A stretch of DNA of 64,000 nt, from contig NC_012867.1 of assembly GCF_000026945.1 (NCBI RefSeq), positions 1,364,001-1,428,000 of the forward strand, written 5' to 3'. Positions 57,099-64,000 of the stretch are shown piece by piece. A program made the position numbers and the translations under genes. The notes under the pieces were generated by a model that made no database searches, was not told where the DNA came from, and saw only the letters and a program-made list of their open reading frames with translations. The stretch comes from Candida dubliniensis CD36 (Eukaryota > Ascomycota > Pichiomycetes > Serinales > Debaryomycetaceae). How positions within the stretch are numbered: the first letter of the stretch is position 1; each line of letters begins with the position of its first letter.

Positions 57099-58454
57099 CT
57101 ATACAAAAGTACAATCTTTCAATTTATTATTCATAAACTTCTCTAGCTTGTTTGCATTTTTATAATAAGTTGTGGTTTCGGAATTATAAGCTCGACAATT
57201 GTTGAACATTAGCTTTAGGTCATCCACAAAATCAGTGAACTTTAAATACAAGTTGTTCTCCAATTTTTGCTCTATTGTTGCTAAATCAATCGGATGTTCG
57301 ATAACTCGATAGTAATCTGGTACTTCTTCTTTGTTAACTGCCACCGCAAATGGCCAAGCAGAAGGGTGGTTCTGAATTTCACTGAATAGCGTAACCATAA
57401 AGTTGTAATGTGGTCCTCTTTTCGGTTTCTGCGCTAACTTATCCATTTCTTCCAGCCACCCTGCCTCTGCTAACCCAGGGATATCTTTTGGGTCTAAAGT
57501 CACATTTTTGTTGGTCTTAAAAACTTGCAAGCCTGGTCTCACTATTTTTGATTTGGATCTAGACCTGATTTTCCTTTCAATGGCTGCTTTTTGCAAAAGT
57601 AATATTTTACCCAGATCGAGGTATCTCAATATTGAAGGCAACATGGAACACTGCATCAATGTACCACCTTCGTAATCCTTTATGTACCCCATCCACACCG
57701 ATTTATCTAACGATATTTCTTTCGTGAAACCCTGTTTTTTGAAATACCCAATTGCATAGTTATCTGCATACGTCAAAAAATACTTAATTGGAGATGTCGC
57801 CCTCACATAGTCCTTCAAATGATTCATCAAATGTGCACCATACCCACGCACTTGCTCGGTTGAAGAAATAGCACAAAATACAATTTCGGCAAATCCACGG
57901 TTGTTAAATGGACGGTATGTAATACCACCTACCACTGTAAGAGGCTTTCTAACAACAGCCATTGATAAATGTGATCGATCATACACCAAACGCGATATAT
58001 ATTCACGAGGCATCTTGGGTAGTTGCTTTTGGAAAATATTCTTCAATCCAGTTAACACAATCAAGTTTTCTCTACTATTGTCATTATTCACCACACGAAA
58101 TTCTATTTTTCCTTCTTTTTCTTCAATTACGGAAGGTCGTTCTTTAAATGTGTAAATCTCGCCATCAAAGTTAAAATTGGTTATTCTTTTTCTCTCTTCT
58201 TCAGCTTCTTCATCTTCTTCTTCTTCTTCTTCATCATCCTCTTCTTCTTCCGCTTCATTATTTTCCTTCTGGGCAGATTCCTCTTTTGATTCCTGCTTCG
58301 CCTCAGACTTGGTGTCCCTGGCTTCCTTCTTATCTCCATCTTCCTCTTCTTCTTGTTTTGTTTCTATTTTCACTTTTTTTTGTAAAGGAACATTGTCATT
58401 TTCTTCATCATCATCCTCGGCACGTATTGTTGCAGTTCTTTTTCTGTCGACCAT
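57099..58454 (-). CDS. GCN5: histone acetyltransferase Gcn5 (SAGA/ADA)
   Basis: A 451-residue catalytic subunit of SAGA and ADA complexes, acetylating histone H3 tails. A Lys/Glu-rich acidic N-terminus (1-90) contains a long Glu/Asp run that is longer than usual. The GNAT domain (about 110-270) carries catalytic E190 in [19 protein letters not shown] and the acetyl-CoA loop QVRGYG (201-206). The Ada2-binding part follows, and a C-terminal bromodomain (about 345-445) has [21 protein letters not shown] and [12 protein letters not shown]. Start: ATG at 58454. It is divergent from NMD3 over 274 bp that hold an E-box. Every catalytic landmark is intact. Confidence 0.97.
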   Translation of the reverse strand: MVDRKRTATIRAEDDDEENDNVPLQKKVKIETKQEEEEDGDKKEARDTKSEAKQESKEESAQKENNEAEEEEDDEEEEEEDEEAEEERKRITNFNFDGEIYTFKERPSVIEEKEGKIEFRVVNNDNSRENLIVLTGLKNIFQKQLPKMPREYISRLVYDRSHLSMAVVRKPLTVVGGITYRPFNNRGFAEIVFCAISSTEQVRGYGAHLMNHLKDYVRATSPIKYFLTYADNYAIGYFKKQGFTKEISLDKSVWMGYIKDYEGGTLMQCSMLPSILRYLDLGKILLLQKAAIERKIRSRSKSKIVRPGLQVFKTNKNVTLDPKDIPGLAEAGWLEEMDKLAQKPKRGPHYNFMVTLFSEIQNHPSAWPFAVAVNKEEVPDYYRVIEHPIDLATIEQKLENNLYLKFTDFVDDLKLMFNNCRAYNSETTTYYKNANKLEKFMNNKLKDCTFV

Positions 58455-58728
58455 TACGAATTGTGATTTATTGATTGTTGCTTCTTTCAGGTCAATTGTT
58501 CTTCTGTTTCCTGTTTATTTTTTTCGTTGTTGTTGTTGTTGTTCGAAAAAATAAAAATATTGTGTTCTCCATACAGTTGAGCACGTGACCTACCCAGAGG
58601 AAGGCAATTTAGAGATGAGATTTACCAAAAAAAAAAAAATTTCATACTTCGTCATCTTTCAGTACTTCTTTTATTGTGCTTTATTGTTATTTTAATTCAA
58701 GTCTACATTCCTAAATAATTAATAAATA
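58455..58728. promoter_or_regulatory. bidirectional promoter GCN5 / NMD3
   Basis: Holds CACGTGA (58582-58588), a Cbf1-type site. A PAC-like GAGATGAGAT (58612-58621) is followed by an RRPE-like AAAAATTTCA (58635-58644) about 15 bp further. PAC and RRPE are known elements of fungal ribosome-biogenesis genes, which fits NMD3. The motif match is imperfect, and function is inferred from position. Confidence 0.5.
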
Positions 58729-60288
58729 ATGTCAAATTATACTCAAATGGATCCCACCAATCAAGGCGGTGGTGCTCAAGTGGCTACAGTATTATGTTGC
58801 AATTGTGGTGTTCCTATGGATGGGTCCCTGGGATTAGTAATGTGTTACGACTGTATTAAATTAAATGTTGATATAACAGAAGGTATTCCAAGAGAGGCAA
58901 ATGTGTCATTCTGTAGAAATTGTGAAAGATTTTTACAGCCACCTGGACAGTGGATAAGAGCAGAATTGGAATCCCGTGAGTTGCTAGCTTTGTGTCTTAG
59001 ACGTTTGAAGGGTTTAAACAAGGTGAGGTTAGTTGACGCAAGTTTCATCTGGACTGAGCCTCATTCCAGAAGAATCAGAGTTAAGATCACTGTTCAAGGT
59101 GAAGCCATGGCAAATACTATTGTTCAACAAACATTCGAAGTCGAGTACGTTGTGATTGCCATGCAATGTCCAGATTGTGCCAAATCTTATACCACCAATA
59201 CCTGGAGAGCCACCGTTCAAATAAGACAAAAAGTCCCACATAAGAGAACCTTTTTGTATTTGGAGCAATTGATTTTGAAGCACAATGCTCACGTCGATAC
59301 TGTTTCCATCCAAGAAACCAAAGATGGGTTAGATTTCTTCTATGCCCAAAAAAACCACGCAGCTAAAATGGTCGATTTCTTGCAAGCTGTTGCTCCTATC
59401 AAGGTTAAGAAATCTGAAGAATTGGTGAGTATGGATATACATTCGGGATCATCAAGTTATAAATTCTCCTATTCTGTAGAAATTGCTCCTATTTGTCGTG
59501 ACGATTTGGTTGTTTTGCCTAAAAAGTTGGCACATTCCATGGGTAACATCTCACGTTTGGTTTTATGTAACAAGATCACTAATTCTATTCAGTTTATGGA
59601 TCCTAATACTTTGCAGACAGCCGATTTATCATCTCCAGTGTACTGGAGATTTCCGTTCCCATCATTATTAGATGCCACACAATTGGTGGAGTTTATTGTA
59701 TTAGATGTTGAGCCAACAGGTGATATCAGAGGTAAATATGTGTTGGCTGATATTGAAGTGAGTCGTGCCAGTGATTTGGGGTCGAATGATCAAACTTTCT
59801 ATGTCCGCACCCATCTCGGTGGTATCTTACATCCAGGAGACTCTTGCTTGGGTTACTATTTGACAAATACAAATATAAATTCTGAGTTGTGGGATACGTT
59901 GGATACTGATAATACCCCTGAAGTTGTGATAGTAAAGAAACATTACGCAAGAAAATCCAAGAAATCTAAGAATAGAAAATGGAAGTTGAAGAGAATGGCC
60001 AGAGAACACAATGATATTGTTGCTAATGACGATAGCAGACAAGCAAGACAGGAACAAGAGAGAGCAGAAAGAGATTACGAGTTGTTCTTGCAAGAATTAG
60101 AAGAGGATGATGAATTAAGACAAACAATCAACTTGTATAAAGCCGGTGATAATCAACCACAAGTATCCAGAAATCATGACGACATGAATGATGGCGAAGA
60201 AGATGACGAGGATGCTCCTGAGATTGGCATTGACGAGTTATTGGATGAATTGGACGATATGACGTTGGATGACACACCAATGAATTAG
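58729..60288 (+). CDS. NMD3: Nmd3, 60S ribosomal export adaptor
   Basis: A 519-residue protein that binds pre-60S subunits and recruits the Crm1 exportin. The N-terminal zinc part carries CxxC pairs: CCNCGVP, CYDCI, CRNCERF and QCPDCAKSY (about 18-150), matching the Nmd3 family. The central domain is followed by a basic cluster (ARKSKKSKNRKWKLKRMARE, about 405-424). An acidic C-terminal region with leucines (LDELDDMTLDD) fits nuclear export signals. Start: ATG at 58729, in an AATAAATA context. The promoter has PAC/RRPE-like elements. Downstream ATG7 starts 301 bp after the stop, same strand. Confident. Confidence 0.95.
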   Translation: MSNYTQMDPTNQGGGAQVATVLCCNCGVPMDGSLGLVMCYDCIKLNVDITEGIPREANVSFCRNCERFLQPPGQWIRAELESRELLALCLRRLKGLNKVRLVDASFIWTEPHSRRIRVKITVQGEAMANTIVQQTFEVEYVVIAMQCPDCAKSYTTNTWRATVQIRQKVPHKRTFLYLEQLILKHNAHVDTVSIQETKDGLDFFYAQKNHAAKMVDFLQAVAPIKVKKSEELVSMDIHSGSSSYKFSYSVEIAPICRDDLVVLPKKLAHSMGNISRLVLCNKITNSIQFMDPNTLQTADLSSPVYWRFPFPSLLDATQLVEFIVLDVEPTGDIRGKYVLADIEVSRASDLGSNDQTFYVRTHLGGILHPGDSCLGYYLTNTNINSELWDTLDTDNTPEVVIVKKHYARKSKKSKNRKWKLKRMAREHNDIVANDDSRQARQEQERAERDYELFLQELEEDDELRQTINLYKAGDNQPQVSRNHDDMNDGEEDDEDAPEIGIDELLDELDDMTLDDTPMN

Positions 60289-60589
60289 TGGATGTGGGCA
60301 TAGGACTATTCATAGAAGTGTAATCAAACTCGTATAAGTAACATATAATGTAAATTTTTCTAAACAATTTGATGTAGGAACTTTTGGTAATAGATTTGTA
60401 TGATAAAGTAATTATTCGAAATCAGAATTAGTATGAGTATAAGATTAAATCTGTGCGTAATCGATTTTGTTTGTTTGTTTGTTTGCTTGTTTTTTCTCCT
60501 CACGTTTTTAATCTGTGGCGATAATATAAAAATACTTGAATATACCCTAATTGAGTTATCATTAATAGAAGCTACCTCCGATATTAACA
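60289..60589. other. NMD3-ATG7 intergenic region
   Basis: 301 bp of ordinary AT-rich sequence with a TTTG array (about 60466-60486) and no gene. It acts as 3' region of NMD3 and promoter of ATG7. Confidence 0.55.
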
Positions 60590-62509
60590 ATGACAAGCCA
60601 TCTGGATCAGTTAGTCAAAAAATATATTCTCAACCAATCTTTTGTTGAATCGTCTTTCTTTACCAAGTTATCTGAATTAAAGTTAGAGAAGTACAAATTG
60701 GACTCGTCTTATATTGCCATTCATGGTTTCCAAACACACCCATCGAAATTGAACAAATTTAACGATACTCCAGTATTGAACTTGGATCAATCTAGTTTTG
60801 CTGATACGTTGAATGATCTGAGAATAGACATTCCTGGAGAGTTATTCAATGTTAATACTATTGAAGAATTCAAGTCCCTAGATAAATTGAAGCTTTTAAA
60901 TACATGGGGGCAAAGCATATACCTGGATGTGACAAATGCTTCTAGTTTTGACTACAAATTATTTAACAAATTCTATATTTTGACCTACTCGGATTTAAAG
61001 AAATATAAATTCTACTATTGGGTTGCGTATCCCACTTTGAGCAATAGTTGGACAGTTGAAAATGAATCCCAAGAAACAGACGCTACAATAACTCAATTGG
61101 TTAAAACTGAAATGGATAAGGAGTATGGCCAGTTTTTCCAATTTTATGAGGGGAAACTTCATAAATCTGTTCGAGTAGACAAAGAGCGTACCTTTGTATT
61201 TATAGATACTTGTTTAAGTAAGGACAAGAAGCCTACAAGTCAGCTCAAGAACTATTTATATTACATTGCATACAAGGGTATTAAAGAAATAGATCTCATT
61301 ACTTACCGCAATAATAACTTGGCTTTTAAACAGCATTTGAAATTAGATGCTTTTTCCGACTCCCCGAAAATCACTGGTTGGGAAAGAACAAGCCAGGGGA
61401 AGTTGGGACCCAAACTTGCAGACTTGGGATCATTAATAGATCCTTTACAGTTGGCGGAGCAAGCAGTTGAATTGAATTTGAAACTAATGAAATGGAGAAT
61501 TGCCCCGGATATAAATTTAGAGATAATTAAGAAACAAAAAGTTTTGCTTCTTGGAGCTGGTACTTTAGGAAGTTATGTCGCAAGAGCATTGTTAGGCTGG
61601 GGTGTGAAAAGCATCACTTTTGTGGATAGTGGTAGAATATCTTTTTCCAACCCCGTGAGACAACCACTTTTTAATTTTGAAGATTGTTTTAGTGATAATG
61701 GACAAGGTGAGTACAAGGCATTGAGGGCTGCAGAAAATTTGAAAAAAGTTTTCCCTGGTGTAGATGCAAGAGGTATCTGTTTGGAGGTCCCTATGGTTGG
61801 TCACCCAGTTACTGATGAACAAAAAGAAAGGGCAAATTATGAGACTTTGCTAAAGCTCTTTGAGGAGCATGATGTTATATTTTTATTAATGGATTCAAGA
61901 GAGTCTAGATGGTTGCCCACTTTAATTGGTGCAGCCAGTGATAAAATAGTGATTAATGCTGCCTTGGGCTTTGATAGTTTTCTTGTAATGAGACATGGAG
62001 TGATGAGTCAAAAGGATAGGTTAGGGTGCTATTATTGTAACGATGTGGTAGCTCCTAATGACAGCTTATCAGACAGAACACTAGATCAAATGTGTACTGT
62101 AACAAGACCAGGGGGTGCTCTAATGGCTTCATCCTTAGCTGTTGAATTGTTGGTGGCAATTTTGCAACATCCTGAAAAGAATCTTGCACCACATGATGCT
62201 GAAACAAAATTTGGGAATGTGCCACATCAAATAAGAGGGTTCTTGCACAATTTCCTGCAAACTAAGTTATTTGCTCCTAGCTATGCCCATTGTTCAGCTT
62301 GCTCTCCACGAGTGGTGACAGAATTTAAGCAGGAAGGTTGGGAATTTGTTAGGAAATGTCTTGATAATTCCCAATATTTAGAGGATATCTCTGGGTTGGC
62401 CAAAGTGCAACAGGAAGCTGAGTTGGCTGCTAAACAATTGCTTGAAGATTTGTCGTTGGACGATGATATTGGTGATGAAATTGATGAGGATTCTGAGTGG
62501 TTAAGTTGA
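60590..62509 (+). CDS. ATG7: Atg7, autophagy E1-like enzyme
   Basis: A 639-residue E1-like enzyme that activates Atg8 and Atg12 for conjugation in autophagy. The N-terminal domain (1-300) binds Atg3/Atg10. The E1 adenylation core starts with the nucleotide motif GAGTLGSYVARALLGWGV (from 322) and SFSNPVRQPLF. The catalytic cysteine C502 lies in LDQMCTVTRPGG. An Atg8-binding acidic C-terminal tail (about 600-639) ends in DEDSEWLS. Cysteine pairs CYYC and CSAC are consistent with the zinc site of E1-like enzymes. Start: ATG at 60590. Length and order match the family. Confidence 0.96.
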   Translation: MTSHLDQLVKKYILNQSFVESSFFTKLSELKLEKYKLDSSYIAIHGFQTHPSKLNKFNDTPVLNLDQSSFADTLNDLRIDIPGELFNVNTIEEFKSLDKLKLLNTWGQSIYLDVTNASSFDYKLFNKFYILTYSDLKKYKFYYWVAYPTLSNSWTVENESQETDATITQLVKTEMDKEYGQFFQFYEGKLHKSVRVDKERTFVFIDTCLSKDKKPTSQLKNYLYYIAYKGIKEIDLITYRNNNLAFKQHLKLDAFSDSPKITGWERTSQGKLGPKLADLGSLIDPLQLAEQAVELNLKLMKWRIAPDINLEIIKKQKVLLLGAGTLGSYVARALLGWGVKSITFVDSGRISFSNPVRQPLFNFEDCFSDNGQGEYKALRAAENLKKVFPGVDARGICLEVPMVGHPVTDEQKERANYETLLKLFEEHDVIFLLMDSRESRWLPTLIGAASDKIVINAALGFDSFLVMRHGVMSQKDRLGCYYCNDVVAPNDSLSDRTLDQMCTVTRPGGALMASSLAVELLVAILQHPEKNLAPHDAETKFGNVPHQIRGFLHNFLQTKLFAPSYAHCSACSPRVVTEFKQEGWEFVRKCLDNSQYLEDISGLAKVQQEAELAAKQLLEDLSLDDDIGDEIDEDSEWLS

Positions 62510-62720
62510 TAGAGTTTATATTTTGTGTGGGTTCAATAGTATGTTTCTTTTTCTTCTTTTTCTTCTGCGCGTCTTTGTGTTCTGAAAAAAAAAAAAAACT
62601 AATTGTGAAAGAAAGAGGAGTGAACAGAAAATATTCAAAACATTGAAAAGAGGGAAAAAAAAGAAATATAAACAAATCTAACCAGTTCAACTTTAATCTT
62701 TATCAATCAACTATATAAAC

Positions 62721-64000
62721 ATGAATACGTTTTCATCTCCACCAAACGTAATACGAGAGTATAATGACACAACTTATCAGCTGCCATTGAATTCACAATT
62801 CCGTCAATCACCATTCTTGCAGAATCAATCGCCAGACTATGTCAGCTTGCGAGAAGAGGATGATACTAATGATAAGAGCATAGACATCATGTCATCATGT
62901 ATAGTAGATTCAGTAATCTATAAATCACAAAAAATTGCAGGCCCACTATTGAGTCAAATATCCAACTTGAATATTCAGCAAGCATTGATTATACGGGAAC
63001 TACTATTCACATTGTTAGGGCATGAAGGCCATTACATTCAATATAGCAAACGTTATGATCCAACATCACAAATCAGCCGAATTGAAGGACCCGATTATAA
63101 GATTGCAAAGAATTTGGATATAAGTTTAAAAGTAATTACTAAGAAATTGGTTAAATTTGGAAAATACTACAGTGGGTTAAAATCCTTTATTCAAGTATTT
63201 GATAATAACAAATTTGGAAAAATTGTTCAAAAATTTTGTTCTGAAGTGAGAAAGTTCTTATCGAGTTACCAACAAGTACTAATAAATGTCGAGCATGAGT
63301 TTAAGTTCAATAAGAATTTTAATTTGAACATGTTGGATCTGCTCTTGCATCAGGAAATATCCAATAAAATGACCCATCTATACCAGATTGGAATAGAGAT
63401 TAGTCGGATAACGGAAGAAAGACAGAAAATGTCTCAGGCCGAAATTATGGGTAATTTTGAACCAACAACATTGGCTAACACAAGCATGAACGGTATCAAT
63501 TCTGAGCCTAATGTGTATTATGGCAAATTTGATTGTTGTAAAGGTGGACTCTTACTTCAAGTTATACAAGAAAGAATGGTTTATTATAAAGGTGATCCAA
63601 TGTCCCTAAACTTTTTAACACAGCTTTTTGATATTGTTAGTTCAGATTATGTTGGAATGTTAAATCAATGGCTTTTGGAGGGCGTAATAAACGATCCGTT
63701 TGATGAGTTCATGATTAGAGAAAAACGAGTGCCAGACTCCTTTATGGAAATATTCCAAAGCAAAAGTGAATACTACTGGAACGAATTGTTTTTAATTAAA
63801 ATAGATGGTTTGCTCAATCAATTTCAGAATTCAACTATACAGTCGAAAATTTTAAATACAGGGAAATACTTGAACATATTCAAACGATGTACAGGGTTGC
63901 ACAATTTTGAATCTTTAAAAGAAAAGTTGACCTCTATAACTAGTTTGGCAGCTCCTGATTTGGAACTTAAGATTGATGAGTTTTATCATAGGGCAAACAA
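62721..64000 (+). CDS. SPC97: gamma-tubulin complex component 2 (Spc97), 5' part
   Basis: The frame starts at the ATG at 62721 and is open to the window end, giving about 426 residues; the 3' part is outside. GCP2/Spc97 signatures are QALIIRELLFTLLGHEGHYI (about 94-113), LLLQVIQERM, and WLLEGVINDPFDEFMI (about 316-331), followed by NTGKYLNIFKRCTG. These GRIP-1 features place it in the spindle pole body gamma-tubulin small complex with Spc98 and Tub4. The N-terminus is Ser/Pro/Gln-rich and variable. A GCP3/Spc98 identity is less likely from the order of these blocks. It is transcribed in the same direction as ATG7, 211 bp downstream. Confidence 0.88.
   Translation, partial: MNTFSSPPNVIREYNDTTYQLPLNSQFRQSPFLQNQSPDYVSLREEDDTNDKSIDIMSSCIVDSVIYKSQKIAGPLLSQISNLNIQQALIIRELLFTLLGHEGHYIQYSKRYDPTSQISRIEGPDYKIAKNLDISLKVITKKLVKFGKYYSGLKSFIQVFDNNKFGKIVQKFCSEVRKFLSSYQQVLINVEHEFKFNKNFNLNMLDLLLHQEISNKMTHLYQIGIEISRITEERQKMSQAEIMGNFEPTTLANTSMNGINSEPNVYYGKFDCCKGGLLLQVIQERMVYYKGDPMSLNFLTQLFDIVSSDYVGMLNQWLLEGVINDPFDEFMIREKRVPDSFMEIFQSKSEYYWNELFLIKIDGLLNQFQNSTIQSKILNTGKYLNIFKRCTGLHNFESLKEKLTSITSLAAPDLELKIDEFYHRAN

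Noticed and set aside
56830..57114. 94-codon minus-strand open frame between SOL3 and GCN5
   Set aside because: It lies in the 3' UTR/promoter gap, overlaps the GCN5 end, and shows no recognisable domain.

Overview
The window looks like chromosomal DNA of a CTG-clade budding yeast close to, but distinct from, Candida albicans. The clues are very AT-rich intergenic DNA full of microsatellites, almost intron-free genes, fungal-specific proteins (Ste2, Ice2, Pbr1-type DUF1776, Ecm32), and an alpha-factor receptor that resembles the C. albicans protein as I remember it while differing at many N-terminal and loop positions. The species is an inference. If it is CTG-clade, CTG codons should be read as serine. 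I found no rRNA, tRNA or CRISPR by eye.

Left part (1-12 kb): the 3' end of an unidentified gene, a Ypt6/Rab6 GTPase (minus), a PDCD5-family protein (plus), a kinesin-5 of the Cin8/Kip1 type (plus), a small histidine-rich ORF (minus), and a small basic single-pass membrane protein (plus) that converges on a Bax-inhibitor/TMBIM gene (minus). A possible solo LTR lies near 12.1-12.3 kb.

Retrotransposon (12815-18043): a complete Ty1/copia element of 5229 bp. It has two 435-bp LTRs with no differences seen by eye, a 5-bp AATAT target duplication, a primer-binding site matching the anticodon stem-loop of initiator tRNA-Met, and a polypurine tract. Gag, protease and integrase share one frame, and reverse transcriptase plus RNase H lie in the +1 frame. 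The gag start codon is inside the LTR.

Middle part (18-49 kb): a second basic single-pass membrane protein, related in its membrane segment to the one at 9.2 kb; an RGS protein (minus); then 9758 bp without a credible gene before STE2, the alpha-pheromone receptor (plus). PBR1-like, ICE2 (minus), a small unknown gene with a uORF (minus) and a SEO1-type permease follow. Long repeat-rich, G-rich intergenic stretches separate them. RGS and receptor act on the same G-protein pathway, so their divergent arrangement is notable.

Right part (49-64 kb): compact housekeeping genes. These are an FRE-type metalloreductase, ECM32 helicase (minus), CPD1 cyclic phosphodiesterase (minus, with a probable 4-nt first exon), SOL-type 6-phosphogluconolactonase (minus), GCN5 acetyltransferase (minus), NMD3 60S export adaptor, ATG7 autophagy E1, and the 5' part of SPC97 (gamma-tubulin complex), which runs off the end.
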